Below, piece by piece: positions 8,601 through 17,523 of a stretch of DNA of 64,000 bases. This DNA is from Streptomyces sp. ISL-96 (GTDB lineage Bacteria; Actinomycetota; Actinomycetes; Streptomycetales; Streptomycetaceae), in NCBI RefSeq assembly GCF_018614035.1, contig NZ_JAGGPA010000017.1, positions 62,001 to 126,000 on the forward strand, in the 5' to 3' direction. The notes below the pieces were generated by a model. The model searched no databases, was not told the origin of the DNA, and was given only the letters and a program-made list of their open reading frames with translations. Position numbers and translations under genes: made by a program. Numbering within the stretch: position 1 is the stretch's first letter; each line of letters starts with the position of its first letter.

Positions 8601-11106
8601 CAAGCGTCGGGCCCCTGTGCTTGGCTCGGTAGTCCGCCAGTACGCGTTTGTGCTCGGGGGTGAGGCTGTTACGGGCCAGGGCGACCACCGCTGGAACGAG
8701 ATCGGGTGAACCGGTCGCAGCGAGCTGGGTCAGCGCGGTCTGGCCTGCCTGGTTCCCGTTGAAGAACTCTGCGGCCAGGGCCACGAGATCCTTCGGATGG
8801 TCGAGGGTGGTGATCACGAGCTGTCTGACCAGGTCCTGATAGTGCGATCGTTCCAGGCCCGCCGAGATGCGGGCCGCGTCCTGTCGGCTGTCCGAGAAGA
8901 CGACGATCTTCGTCTGCAGCTGCCTCTTGAGGGCATCGGTCAGTACCTGGTTGGACTTCTCAAAACCTGTACCCATGGTGCGGATGGGGGACCTGGACCG
9001 TGACGGATCCTCGAACTGGCGGACGTTCTTGAAGATCTCTTTGTCTTCCCCGCAGCAAGGACAGACCGTGGGAAAGGCGCGAACCTTCCCGAGGTGGCCG
9101 TGCGGTTGGCTCTGTGCCACCAGCAGGTATCCGTTGTTCTCCTCGTCCGGGTAGCTACCAACCTTGCCGCTCGCGGGATCCAGCATGGCCGGAACAAAGG
9201 TGAACGTGTACTCCGGCCGATTCCTCGCCCCCGGTCGGCCACCCTTGTGTTTGTGTGGCGATACGTCGAGATCGGAGCGTTCTCCCACGGTGGGCAGGAA
9301 GACGCTGTACACATCGGCGGTGCGATCGAAGCGCGCTTTGTCCGGAAGGGATTCGAGATCGGTCGCGGTGGAGACCAGGTAGCGCCTGGTGGGGTCGTGG
9401 CCGATGACCGGAGAATTGAATCCGCCGAGGAAGACCTCTCCGCACGTGTCGCAGTACAGCAACTCCAGTACGCGAGCACCGCATTCACAGGCATACCTGG
9501 GCCGGCTGTAGAGCTTCCCGACCAGCCGGTCCGCCGGTGACTCCGCAGTGCGCGGCCGGACCTCCGAGCAGTTGCGATCTGCGCACGCCCACATGCCGGT
9601 GACGTTCCGGAAGAACAGGTGGAGCCGGAATCGTGAGCCGGCGTCCGCCTCCCCGTCGAGGCGCGAGATGAGCGCGTCGGTGGCGTCCAGCGCCTTATCG
9701 GGTGCGAGGCCAGGGAAGAGCCTGGCGGATACGTCGGTCAGTGGCTTCGCTCGGGGGGAATCGTCCTCGTCGCTCGCTCTGAACGCGGCCTGCAGTGCCG
9801 CGTGCCGGTGGGGAAGTGGCGGCAGGGCCACCGCTCCTTGACCACCGGTGTCCGCCCAGGGCATGAGATCGGTCCTGCCCTTGGTCCGGACGCGTTCACC
9901 GGCCAGCACGGAGAAGCGGTCGGCTGACCGTCCGAAGAAGTCGCTCAGAAACTTCCGGTCCACCGGGTTCTCCGGATCCATGGAGGCGGAGGTGGTGATC
10001 ACGGACAGCTGGGCGGAGTCGGTGGACAGCCCGAGCCGGTCGATGAGCTTGCGCAGGAGGTAGGAGACCTCGGTGCCCTGAGTCCCCCTGTACATGTGGA
10101 GTTCGTCCACGACCAGGCTGAAGACGTGGTCCTTGGAACTGTTCAGCCAGTCGCGGGTCCGATCGAAGATGGGATCCTCATCTCGGCGCATGAGCATGAT
10201 GTTGAGCATGCTGTAGTTGGTGATGAGGATGTCCGGCGGAGCGACCTGCATGTCCCAGCGAGAACGCATCTCGGCCCCGAAGGGGCGCTGGAGGAAGTAG
10301 CGGGCTTCTTCGTCCTTCACGAGGCCGTCCGCGATGCGCTGCTCCAGCTGGCGGCTTCGGTCCTCCATTGAGGCCAAGGTCCTGCGCAATTCCTTCATTT
10401 TGGATGAGTTCGGCTTGAAGGCCAGTTCCAGCGGCCCGGCCACCGGGGTGCGGCCGGTGTAGCGTCCGAAGTGGAAGCGGTTGCCGTCACGGTGCCTGTC
10501 GAACCAGCCGCGTGCGTCCGGTGCGTCCAGGCTGCGTCGCAGCCTGATCAGCTGGTCCTCCACCAGCGCGTTCATCGGATAGAGCAACATGGCTCGCATT
10601 GCCGCGGGCCGTCTGCTGCCGTGGCGTTGGGCCTGCCAGTCCCGTGACGTGCGCCACCAGGGCTGCTCGGCATCCTGGGGCCCTGCTGCGGCCCACCGAC
10701 GTGATTCAGCAGTCAGCCTGGCGAGCACCGGGACGAGGAAGGCCTCGGTCTTCCCGGAACCGGTTCCGGACGTCACCACGATGTCCCGGCCCTGTCTGTT
10801 TGACCTCAGCGCGTCTGCCTGGTGGGTGTACAGCCTGGGGATTCCCCGGAGGAGCCCGGCTCCCAGAAGTCCGGCGAACTCCGGAAGACCTATCTCCGCC
10901 GTCAGCTCTTCCAGGGTCTGGGCTGAGTGCACGTATTGGGGCAACAGCTCCAGGTACGGCTCCTGAAAGAGAACCCCGGGAGTGCGGAGCAGTGCTCTGA
11001 GTTCCTCGCCCACCGATGAGTCGCGAAGGGAGTAAGCGGTGTCGTAGTACCGCTGGAAGTACTCGGCGAGCCGGCCGTGCACGGCCGACGGTGAGATACC
11101 AGACAT
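5659..11106 (-). CDS. druE: Giant DEAD/DEAH-box helicase with DUF1998, DruE-like
   Basis: The 1815-residue superfamily 2 helicase has Q-region YTHQADAL (93-100), Walker A SGTGSGKT (113-120), DEAH-type box DELH (334-337), then VVFSDSRQDA and TTTMEAGVDIG motifs and motif VI QRVGRAGRR in the second RecA domain. The C-terminal DUF1998/MZB segment keeps the Cys cluster CDSSCYDCLRDYSN followed by HPLLDW. Two further CxxC pairs (near CECG...CDTCG and CERC...CAFC) suggest zinc-binding inserts. This size and layout fit DruE, the shared component of Druantia systems; DISARM DrmB also has DUF1998 but is much shorter. The start ATG has GAGG 6 bases upstream. It is the last gene of a three-gene operon opposite a cytosine methyltransferase, the Druantia type II arrangement. 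Confidence 0.75.
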   Translation of the reverse strand: MSGISPSAVHGRLAEYFQRYYDTAYSLRDSSVGEELRALLRTPGVLFQEPYLELLPQYVHSAQTLEELTAEIGLPEFAGLLGAGLLRGIPRLYTHQADALRSNRQGRDIVVTSGTGSGKTEAFLVPVLARLTAESRRWAAAGPQDAEQPWWRTSRDWQAQRHGSRRPAAMRAMLLYPMNALVEDQLIRLRRSLDAPDARGWFDRHRDGNRFHFGRYTGRTPVAGPLELAFKPNSSKMKELRRTLASMEDRSRQLEQRIADGLVKDEEARYFLQRPFGAEMRSRWDMQVAPPDILITNYSMLNIMLMRRDEDPIFDRTRDWLNSSKDHVFSLVVDELHMYRGTQGTEVSYLLRKLIDRLGLSTDSAQLSVITTSASMDPENPVDRKFLSDFFGRSADRFSVLAGERVRTKGRTDLMPWADTGGQGAVALPPLPHRHAALQAAFRASDEDDSPRAKPLTDVSARLFPGLAPDKALDATDALISRLDGEADAGSRFRLHLFFRNVTGMWACADRNCSEVRPRTAESPADRLVGKLYSRPRYACECGARVLELLYCDTCGEVFLGGFNSPVIGHDPTRRYLVSTATDLESLPDKARFDRTADVYSVFLPTVGERSDLDVSPHKHKGGRPGARNRPEYTFTFVPAMLDPASGKVGSYPDEENNGYLLVAQSQPHGHLGKVRAFPTVCPCCGEDKEIFKNVRQFEDPSRSRSPIRTMGTGFEKSNQVLTDALKRQLQTKIVVFSDSRQDAARISAGLERSHYQDLVRQLVITTLDHPKDLVALAAEFFNGNQAGQTALTQLAATGSPDLVPAVVALARNSLTPEHKRVLADYRAKHRGPTLVELGNGVSAQAVAYGVHPGGPAFSLSESTESRSWTELYDWTTGVPVPRPDASLTNDLRVLSSEIHRTVQAQVQQAVFAGGGRDLESLGIGHAVQDLTFKSRLLDAEVFRQVCLSALRLLGVRRQFQEQRPEPPANMHTAARKYINAVAQRHLVFPDALVQEVKNGLGLSDAEPRIEGQKIRIVLASGTQWRCERCTRRHLHGSAGVCAFCRSSHLVSEPLDPGSVTLDDYYTFLAREAGLPFRLHCEELTGQTDNDDAQARQALFQSVFLSGQDIELVDEVDLLSVTTTMEAGVDIGALRAVVMANMPPQRFNYQQRVGRAGRRLDHLSIAMTLCRGTRTHDDHYFQHPDRITGDPSPSPYVDLDRLEILRRCYAASLLTLAFRSVEGTFGWEPGRNVHGPFGTVSGWPQVRDGIRTWLVGNDAAKRDAAQVLLQGASPDAPSVDDLVSWATSRLYAEIEEVAANAPDAGPLSQSLAEHGVLPMFGFPTRVRNLHHQKPHGPELTDVIDRDIDIAISEWAPGGEVVKDKALHTAVGLVTYEPAGGQWLPGKAPDGDRLTVGICAKCLSVNLRESEHACPVCGATTGEAGDYRVLPSCQPLGFRTSYKAQDYDGTFEFTPRAFSARLTLDTTSALVPRWTKAAEFRSGEGRIVVVNAGTGEGYQFGKVKGHDGLLETKLLADADRAKDLGLPTRPSVSNEEKLALASAKLTDVLLIGLRDQPADLALDPRRMAARAAWLSLGTVFKLAAVRLLDIDGRELSAGLYPVRGEEEGSVQAQVFLSDTLENGAGYSTWLGKRPAEFLLAAREVAADLTRHRSGSLVAAPCDSSCYDCLRDYSNSAYHPLLDWRLAIQMVELLDGGNLDFAAEEVYAFQRAEQFARSFSHWKADSSNGLPVLKDTQHEALAVLITHPLESWSGPARSKRVAGALASLEAEGFEVFESFENPVLGSEPPQRAVVAVDTFELLRRPGWIESRLQSLFD

Positions 11107-11129
11107 GAAGATCCTCGCGGGTTCCAGAT

Positions 11130-12107
11130 TCAGGGGACGAGTTGAAGTTTCTGGTACAGGGATTTGGCCACCTGTCTGGCGAATGGCTCGTCTATGTTCA
11201 CGTACTTGACGTAGCTCTTGCGCTCACGGTTCGGCTGCTGGTCGAGTGCTACCTGTGGGTTCAGTGCGGTGAGTTGCGGCAGCATCCCGCTGCGCAGCAC
11301 GGCAGCGCGGGCGTGGAGGTGCGGCAGCTGCATGCGTCTCGGGGCGTAAAGTTCCCGCCGCTGTGCGTTGTACCGCAGCACCCAGCGTTCTGCGCGGGCG
11401 AGTTCGGCGTACACCACGGTGCGCTTGTCGGCGATGAAGCCACTCATGCCGAGCCAGTAGATATAGCGGTGTGTGTTGTAGCGCTGGTACCGGTAGGCGC
11501 CGTGGAGAGGCGGCTCGCCTGGACCTTCGATATCTGTCCAAATGTCATTTCCTCCCTCGGACATCTTCTGCGGCTCGATGCCGCCGGGCCCCCGCTGCAC
11601 GCCGCGCTCGGTGAGCATCTCCTGGAAGCGGGGAAGCCGCAGGGCGAGTTGATCCGCGGCACGGTCCTCGAAGGCGATGCCGAGTGCCTCGCACAGAGCG
11701 CGGCAGTCCTCGGGATCCGCCAGTGTCACCATCCGTACCGACGGGCCACCAGCCTGTCGCAGTGGCGAAAGCAGCACCACGGACTGCGCGAGGGTGGCGA
11801 TATCGGAGTCAGGGTCCTCGTGTAGCCGTTCCAGCCGCTGCATGAGCCAGAGCGGCCTTTGCCCCACCAGGAGCGCGTGCCCTCCGGAATTGGGCATGGT
11901 GGTGAGGACCGGTGGCGTCACGCTCCAGATCCGGGCCTCCCAGTCCACTTCGACGTGACCGAGAACCTGCAGGTTGTACAGCGCGATGCGCCAGTCCGGC
12001 GCGGAACTACCCTGCCTGCCCTTCTCCAGCCATGCGTACGTGTCGCGGAAGGCATCGAGGCTCCCGGCGCCGCGTTCGGAGCACCATAGGAGCAGCTCGT
12101 CGTGCAC
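11130..12107 (-). CDS. druG: Uncharacterised Druantia-locus protein, DruG candidate
   Basis: The 325-residue protein starts at GTG 3 nt after the upstream stop, with AGGGAAG as ribosome-binding site. It begins HDELLLWCSERGAGSLDAF, resembling a small helical or winged-helix segment, then has long alternating regions without any motif I can name (no nuclease, ATPase or methylase signature, no membrane segment). Basic stretches near residues 245-290 could contact nucleic acid. The symbol is assigned only by position: in Druantia type II two uncharacterised proteins, DruF and DruG, sit between the methylase and DruE. Tight coupling to both neighbours indicates one functional unit. Confidence 0.5.
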   Translation of the reverse strand: MHDELLLWCSERGAGSLDAFRDTYAWLEKGRQGSSAPDWRIALYNLQVLGHVEVDWEARIWSVTPPVLTTMPNSGGHALLVGQRPLWLMQRLERLHEDPDSDIATLAQSVVLLSPLRQAGGPSVRMVTLADPEDCRALCEALGIAFEDRAADQLALRLPRFQEMLTERGVQRGPGGIEPQKMSEGGNDIWTDIEGPGEPPLHGAYRYQRYNTHRYIYWLGMSGFIADKRTVVYAELARAERWVLRYNAQRRELYAPRRMQLPHLHARAAVLRSGMLPQLTALNPQVALDQQPNRERKSYVKYVNIDEPFARQVAKSLYQKLQLVP

Positions 12108-12110
12108 GAT

Positions 12111-14183
12111 TCACTTCCCTGACGTGTAGTCGGTCCAGTCTTGTGCGCAGGCCACCGTGGCGATGGTGATGTTTCCCGAGGTCAGCCTGCGCCAGTCGGC
12201 TTGGCTGAGAAATTTCCAGCTCCCTGAAGGCGCGCCATACGTGCCGGTTTGGACGACCGGGGCTCGCCGGACCCTGGCGTTCCGGGAACTGGTCACCTGA
12301 AGCAGCCATAGAGCTTGGAAAGGCAGAGCATCGAGCAGCGGATCGATGTCGATCGCGTGAGGCACGTGGTCCATGGTGGCGATCCAGGCCGGCGCTTCGG
12401 GAATGAGCTGGGCAGCGAGGCGATTCGCGCCCAGGGCGTAGATCGAGCCGCTGAGGCGCAGAAGGCTCATCGAAGGAAGCGGGTCGCGCTGATAGCTACC
12501 GAAGACCGAGCCGGACAAGTGGCCGGGCGGCAGCCAGGGGGCGCGCGCGGACGGACTTGCCGTGTTCTGGATCCTGCTGGGGATGGTGGCCAGCTTGTCA
12601 CTCCTCGGAGGGAGCGCTAGCAGTGGCAGGGCAACGCTCTCCCGGTAGCGCTCGACCAGGGTGAAGGTGAGCTTGCGATTCCCGACCTCGATCTGGTGCT
12701 CGCCGGCGGAGTACACCCGGTCCGCCAGCCGGATCGTGATCGTGTCCGTCGCGGCCGGGGAAACCGGGGGCAAGGGCTCCCCGTTGATGGTGACAGTGCG
12801 CGGATGGTCATCGGGAGTCGCTGGCAGAACCAGGTCGGGCGCGTACCCGAGGAGGAAGGTCTGTCTGCCGCCATCGATGCGGAAGCCGCCGGACAGGCGG
12901 GCCAACTGCTGGTGCAGCGGGGCCAGCGGGCCGACGACGCCGGCGACGGTCGCGGATCGGGTCGGTGTGTAGCCGCTGAACAACGTCCAGCCGGACGGCA
13001 CCTGAACCCTGCGGGGCCGGCGGACGGCATCTGATCCACAGGCAAGCATCACCGTCTCGGCCTGCGCTGCGCAGGAATTCTTCACCAATACCCGATGCGG
13101 CACCCCGATTTCCGCTGTATTGACGGAGGTCCACTTCCCGACCAGGTCGTTGGCCTGAAGGACGTAGAGGTCGCGGGCGGGGAGTATCAGTGTGGCGGCA
13201 TCGGCGGCCAGTTCGAGCGGTGATCCCGGAGTGAGCTTCTGGTCCGGAGGTGTGAGAGGTAACCATTCCGCGCCTGAGGGAACCCTGATGACGTCGCCGT
13301 TCAGACTGAGCGATTCGAGACAAAGGTGGGAGGGAATGCGGGCTGCGATGCCGTACGGGAAACCGCCGGCATCGGTCGTGAGAGACAAGGGCACACACGG
13401 CAGGCCAGCGGCGTCTCTCGGGAGTCCGTCGTAGTGGGTGAGTTCCTGCTGCAGGATGCTCGCCAGGATCGGTCGCAACTCCGTCGATGCCAGAGCGCGC
13501 TGGATTCGCGGGCTGGGCCGATTGAGCCGTACCCACTCCTGGAACCGGGCGAGGAGTTCCGCTTCGGGGACGGAGTCTCCCGGCTGCGCTCCGATCGCTG
13601 CCAGGAACAGTCCAACCTGCACGCGGTCGGACCCGATCAGAACGGCTTGGGACAGGGACCAGCCGATGTTGACCTGGGTCGGATGGGGAATAGCGGAGGG
13701 CAGGCCGCGGCGGCCCCGCTCATGCTCGGTCAGCCACCATTTCAGGTGATCCCACAGGGTGGGGACGATCACGTCGTAGCCGTCCGGAATGCCGGAGCCT
13801 TCGTACAGGCCGAGCAGCTCGCGGAGCGGGCCGTAGTAGGAGAACCTGCCGAGCACGGTGCCCTCGGAGCGGTTCATCCGGGAGGCGGCGAGCACGGTCG
13901 CCGCGAGCACAGCGATGAACGGCGGAGTGCCGACGGCCCCATTCCGTCGCCACTGGCGAGCGCGGGAGGCGATGCCGTCGAAGGGGCCGCGGCCGAAGAC
14001 TACGCTCCTGATGGCGGCCCGGAAGTCGTCAGCGGCAGCCGGGAGAGCTGCGGCGACCTTGGTCCGACTAGTCATCAGGTCGGCCAACAGGGCATCATCC
14101 ACTGACAGGTACACAGGGGTTGCCGCTTCGCGGATGGCGAAGAAGTGTTCCGCGAGCGTTCTGTTCCAACCGTCATAGTCCAT
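12111..14183 (-). CDS. druF: Uncharacterised Druantia-locus protein, DruF candidate
   Basis: I choose ATG at 14183 because GAGGGGGG lies 7 bases upstream (an in-frame TTG at 14189 is weaker), giving 690 residues. The first 300 residues are helical with no recognised catalytic motif; the segment HPTQVNIGWSLSQAVLIGS near residue 170 stands out as well ordered. The C-terminal half is rich in beta-type segments (GSVFGSYQRDPLPSMSLLRLSG) and may be a scaffold or recognition domain. It is the first gene of the operon that ends with the DruE helicase and shares a 184-nt divergent promoter region with the methyltransferase gene. The name rests on gene order in Druantia type II, not on sequence recognition. 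Confidence 0.5.
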   Translation of the reverse strand: MDYDGWNRTLAEHFFAIREAATPVYLSVDDALLADLMTSRTKVAAALPAAADDFRAAIRSVVFGRGPFDGIASRARQWRRNGAVGTPPFIAVLAATVLAASRMNRSEGTVLGRFSYYGPLRELLGLYEGSGIPDGYDVIVPTLWDHLKWWLTEHERGRRGLPSAIPHPTQVNIGWSLSQAVLIGSDRVQVGLFLAAIGAQPGDSVPEAELLARFQEWVRLNRPSPRIQRALASTELRPILASILQQELTHYDGLPRDAAGLPCVPLSLTTDAGGFPYGIAARIPSHLCLESLSLNGDVIRVPSGAEWLPLTPPDQKLTPGSPLELAADAATLILPARDLYVLQANDLVGKWTSVNTAEIGVPHRVLVKNSCAAQAETVMLACGSDAVRRPRRVQVPSGWTLFSGYTPTRSATVAGVVGPLAPLHQQLARLSGGFRIDGGRQTFLLGYAPDLVLPATPDDHPRTVTINGEPLPPVSPAATDTITIRLADRVYSAGEHQIEVGNRKLTFTLVERYRESVALPLLALPPRSDKLATIPSRIQNTASPSARAPWLPPGHLSGSVFGSYQRDPLPSMSLLRLSGSIYALGANRLAAQLIPEAPAWIATMDHVPHAIDIDPLLDALPFQALWLLQVTSSRNARVRRAPVVQTGTYGAPSGSWKFLSQADWRRLTSGNITIATVACAQDWTDYTSGK

Positions 14184-14367
14184 GGGCAACCCCCCTCATT
14201 TGCGTAGGAAGAAGTTAGCCCATCGGTGGGACATTGGCCGCTTTTCGAACGTGCGTTGGATATTATCCCGCCGCTGGCGTCCGTGCAGTTGCCGGACTGC
14301 CTTGACAATCGAGGTTTTCTCCGGTGAGCTCCCTATGTCAAGACTCTGAGCAGATCAACTTCGGGGA

Positions 14368-15615
14368 GTGCCTCCGTTGACCGCCGCACGATCGTCAGCC
14401 GGAACCCGGCCCATGGGGAAGGTGCTTTCTCTCTTCACCGGAGCGGGTGGTCTTGACGTAGGTCTGGAACGGGCGGGGCTGGACACCGTCGCGTGCGTGG
14501 AACTCGACGCCGAAGCCAGGTCCGTACTCGCGGCCAATCGGCCGGGATGGGCCCTGCCCGGTGATGGAGACGTCAACACGGCTGCCCAGCAGCTCGTGCC
14601 CCGGGCGCTGGGCATGAAGCCCGGCGAACTCGACCTCATCGCGGGGGGACCGCCGTGTCAGCCTTTCTCCAAGGCCGCGCAGTGGGCTTCGACGGCCCGC
14701 AGCGGCATGCAAGACGACCGGGCCAGATGTGTGCACGGGATGCTCGACCTGGTGGAGAGTTTCCTCCCGAAGGCATTGCTCATTGAGAACGTCGAGGGAT
14801 TCCTGCGAGGCAACGACAACGCCTCCGAGGTCATCGAGGAGGGACTCACGGGCATCAATGACCGGCATGGCACTTCCTACCGGCTGGTGGCCGAGGTCGT
14901 CGACGCGGCCGACTTCGGGGTGCCACAGCACCGGCGCCGGGCCATCGGCATCGCCTACCGGGACGGTGCGGAGGTCCACCTGCCGGAGGCCACCCACGCG
15001 GACAACCCGATGCGGGCCTGGGATGTGCTCTGGGATCTCGAAGAGAACGAGAAGCCTCCCGCCACAGGGCAATGGGCGGCGTTGTTGCCTTCCATCCCCG
15101 AAGGGGGCAACTACCTCCACCTGACGGCCCGTGGTGACGGGGAGGAACTCTTCGGCTGGCGAACCCGGTACTGGTCGTTTCTGCTGAAGCTGGCCAAGGA
15201 CAGGCCGTCCTGGACCTTGCCGGCGTCTCCCGGACCGAGCACCGGGCCGTTCCACTGGGACAATCGGCCCCTGTCCGTGCGGGAGCAGATGCGCTTGCAG
15301 ACCTTCCCCGACGAATGGTGCATCGACCACCCGTTCCGCGCCGGCCGACGGATGGTGGGCAACGCGACCCCCCCGCTCCTTGCAGAGGTGTTGGGGCGGA
15401 CAATCGTGGGAGACCTTGAACTGGGCGAGGCTTCAGCTAGGACTCGCCTCTTGGGGGGAACGCCTTCTTTGTTGCCCGTGCGTCAACTGAGGGTCCCGCG
15501 CGCCGTCGCGCCCGTTCCAATACCTGAGGCGTACCAACCGCAGGTGGGTGCCAAGGAGGCTCATCCAGGTGAGGGGGTTGGACCTTCACCCCGACGGTTG
15601 GCGACGAGGGGTTGA
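14368..15615 (+). CDS. druM: C5-cytosine DNA methyltransferase, DruM-like
   Basis: The protein has all main motifs of C5-cytosine methyltransferases: motif I LSLFTGAGGLDVGLE (20-34), the catalytic GGPPCQPFS with Cys97, motif VI ENVEGF (140-145), motif VIII QHRRRAIGIA, and motif X RRMVGNATPP near residue 330. It transfers methyl from SAM to cytosine C5 and so would mark host DNA. A tail of about 65 residues after motif X has no recognised domain. Start is uncertain: GTG at 14368 touches the GGGGAG, TTG at 14377 is better spaced, and ATG at 14413 begins right at motif I. It is divergent from the druF-druG-druE operon, which together match Druantia type II. No separate restriction endonuclease gene lies next to it. 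Confidence 0.85.
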   Translation: MPPLTAARSSAGTRPMGKVLSLFTGAGGLDVGLERAGLDTVACVELDAEARSVLAANRPGWALPGDGDVNTAAQQLVPRALGMKPGELDLIAGGPPCQPFSKAAQWASTARSGMQDDRARCVHGMLDLVESFLPKALLIENVEGFLRGNDNASEVIEEGLTGINDRHGTSYRLVAEVVDAADFGVPQHRRRAIGIAYRDGAEVHLPEATHADNPMRAWDVLWDLEENEKPPATGQWAALLPSIPEGGNYLHLTARGDGEELFGWRTRYWSFLLKLAKDRPSWTLPASPGPSTGPFHWDNRPLSVREQMRLQTFPDEWCIDHPFRAGRRMVGNATPPLLAEVLGRTIVGDLELGEASARTRLLGGTPSLLPVRQLRVPRAVAPVPIPEAYQPQVGAKEAHPGEGVGPSPRRLATRG

Positions 15616-15703
15616 CCTGCCCATAATCTGTGGCTGGGCGAACCTTCATCGGAGGAGGCCCCACGCCGCTCGCGCCCAGACGGCGTGCCGTGGCGGGTGC
15701 CAG

Positions 15704-16243
15704 TCAGCGCATGGCGCGGATCATCACGGTGAGAACCGGCGAGGCCAGTGACGGCTGGCTCTGCCCGATGTCCTCGTACCCCCACGACTCGTAGAGCGTG
15801 CGGACCTTCCCGTCCCCCGCAGCCGGGTTGACCATGAGCGTGACGAACTGCTCATCTCGGGTGGCGAGAAGGGCGTCATGAATGCGCCGGGCGGTGCCGG
15901 TCTTCCGCCAGGCTGGCCGGACGCCGATCTCCTTCAGGGCCACGGCCGGACGCTCGGTGTACTTGTCCGCTGGCATCGGGCTGGTGCGCTGCCAGTACCG
16001 GTCGCCGTGCTCGATGGTGTTGCCGTAGGCGTAGCCGACCGGATGTCCGTCCGCGTACGCGAGGACGGCTGTGAACCCTGGTTCGGTGGCGTGCCGGTCG
16101 ATGCGCTCGCCGAACGCGGTGACCGCGTAGTTCGGCAGGTGGAGCAGCGGGGCGCGTACCTCGGCGTACACATCGAGGAGGTCACCGCGGGCGGGGGCCA
16201 GGGTGGTGAACGTGCGCAGCTCAGTGACGGGTGCCAGGGTCAT
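15704..16243 (-). CDS. GNAT-family N-acetyltransferase (179 aa)
   Basis: The chain begins MTLAPVTELRTF and carries a typical GNAT core: AVLAYADGHPVGYAYG (beta strands 2-4), KEIGVRPAWRKTGTARRIHDALL (the acetyl-CoA pyrophosphate loop, R/Q-x-x-G-x-G/A variant RKTGTA), and the C-terminal RTLYESWGYEDIG typical of the fold. It would transfer an acetyl group from acetyl-CoA to an amine; the substrate cannot be read. The ATG overlaps the upstream regulator's stop (ATGA, 16240-16243), so the two are coupled. Its role in the island is unknown. Acetylation of a peptide or self-protection for the neighbouring lanthipeptide cluster is possible but only speculation. Confidence 0.8.
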   Translation of the reverse strand: MTLAPVTELRTFTTLAPARGDLLDVYAEVRAPLLHLPNYAVTAFGERIDRHATEPGFTAVLAYADGHPVGYAYGNTIEHGDRYWQRTSPMPADKYTERPAVALKEIGVRPAWRKTGTARRIHDALLATRDEQFVTLMVNPAAGDGKVRTLYESWGYEDIGQSQPSLASPVLTVMIRAMR

Positions 16244-17523
16244 GCGGCCGTCCTCCAGGTGGCCGTGTGCTCGGTCCAGGTCTGGACGGTTGTGCTGCGC
16301 GGTGCGGTGGCGCGGAGCGCGGCACCGAACTCTTGGAGCATGCGCGACACGCGGGCGTGGCGGGTGGCGGCGTCTGCGGGAACCTTCATCGCGGTGGCCG
16401 TTGCGGCCTCGGCGGCACCCTGCGCGAGAAGGGCGTGGGCGAGACGGGTGGTGGTGATAGCCCGGGACCTGACCATGTGGGGCCGGAGCGAAGACAGGCA
16501 GCGGTGGGCGTGGTACTCGGCGGTCGGGTAGTCGCCGAGCGCCAGGTAGGCGGAGAGGGCCAAGGAGTCTAGTTCGGCCTGGTCGTAGAAGGCGAGCAAC
16601 CAGACCGGCCGGTGGTCGGTGGGATCGGCGCGCAGCATGGCGTCCTGCGCCTGCTCGAACGCGCGGCGTGTATCGGTCCGGTTCTGGGCCGTGCCGTGGA
16701 TGGCGCCCTGGCGGGCCAGGCCGAGGGATGCGAAAAGCGGGTCGCGGCGGGTGAGGTGAAGGTTGCGGGCGACATCGTTGGCGGCGCACGCGTCGGCGGG
16801 GCGGCCCATGTGGCGGTACATGGTGCCCGCGTGACTCCAGATGCGGAACTTGATCGCTTGGTCCCCCGACATCTCCGCGAGGGCCTGGGCCTCGCGCATG
16901 TGCGCCTTCGCGACGTTGTAGCGCCGGCCGTCGATGGCGGCCCACATCGCAGACGAGCGGAATGCGGCTCCGGAGGCGTAGAGACTGCTGCGTACCCGCT
17001 GCGTGGCGCTGCCCGCGTTCTGGAGGTTGAGCGCCTCGTCGGCAAGCGCGGCGGCCCGCTCCTCGATGCCAGGTTGCCCGCCGTGGCGGTGGTCGCTGGC
17101 GATGATCTCGGCGAAGCGCTTGTTCAGCCGGTTGACGTCGCTCATGCCGATACGGCGTGGTGACGCGGTCCCTGGGGCGGCTGCTGCGGCAGCCGCAGCT
17201 GCGATGCCGCCGACGAGGGTACGGCGCTTCATGTCGGGCTCCTCCTGCTGCGATGGCGCTGGGGTGGGCGAAGGCCGGCCCCGTGGCACGAACCCTAAGG
17301 CGACGGCGGGTAATCCGGTGACGACCTCAAGTGCGGTACGCGTTGCTGACTTTGGCCAGGCAACTCGGCCCGCTTTCCACGCCCGGACCGATGACCCGTC
17401 GAGCCCGCCTACGTGTCCCGTCAGCTGTTCAACAGCCCTGTTCACGGCGTCGGCCAGGCTGTTTGAGCTGTATCCGTGCTCGGTCATCCACGCCTCAAGG
17501 ACGGTGTTGCGGATCGCGTCCAT
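16240..17523 (-). CDS. Streptomyces TPR-type regulator-like protein
   Basis: With ATG at 17523 the protein is 427 residues. Residues 1-75 resemble a degenerate XRE-like DNA-binding region (AWMTEHGYSSNSLADAVNRAV then GSSVRAWKAGRVAWP). A poly-Ala segment after MKRRTLVGGI near residue 100 looks like a Tat-style leader but is internal, so it is probably a linker. Residues 140-420 are helical repeats typical of Streptomyces TPR regulator-like proteins (ALALGDYPTAEYHAHRCL, TTTRLAHALLAQG). Such proteins commonly sit next to RiPP and secondary-metabolite genes. It is the first gene of an operon with the GNAT gene and diverges from the FxLD region. Function in regulation is inferred. Confidence 0.65.
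   Translation of the reverse strand: MDAIRNTVLEAWMTEHGYSSNSLADAVNRAVEQLTGHVGGLDGSSVRAWKAGRVAWPKSATRTALEVVTGLPAVALGFVPRGRPSPTPAPSQQEEPDMKRRTLVGGIAAAAAAAAAPGTASPRRIGMSDVNRLNKRFAEIIASDHRHGGQPGIEERAAALADEALNLQNAGSATQRVRSSLYASGAAFRSSAMWAAIDGRRYNVAKAHMREAQALAEMSGDQAIKFRIWSHAGTMYRHMGRPADACAANDVARNLHLTRRDPLFASLGLARQGAIHGTAQNRTDTRRAFEQAQDAMLRADPTDHRPVWLLAFYDQAELDSLALSAYLALGDYPTAEYHAHRCLSSLRPHMVRSRAITTTRLAHALLAQGAAEAATATAMKVPADAATRHARVSRMLQEFGAALRATAPRSTTVQTWTEHTATWRTAA

Noticed and set aside
7000..13000. Long plus-strand open frames opposite the druE-druF operon
   Set aside because: They have no family motifs, weak start signals and high Arg/Gly shadow composition. Minus-strand proteins explain the region fully.
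5659..15615. DISARM or BREX as the identity of the helicase/methylase locus
   Set aside because: DISARM has a separate DrmA helicase, a shorter DrmB and usually a phospholipase-D-type DrmC, none seen here. BREX needs PglZ and BrxC, also absent. The giant single helicase fits Druantia.
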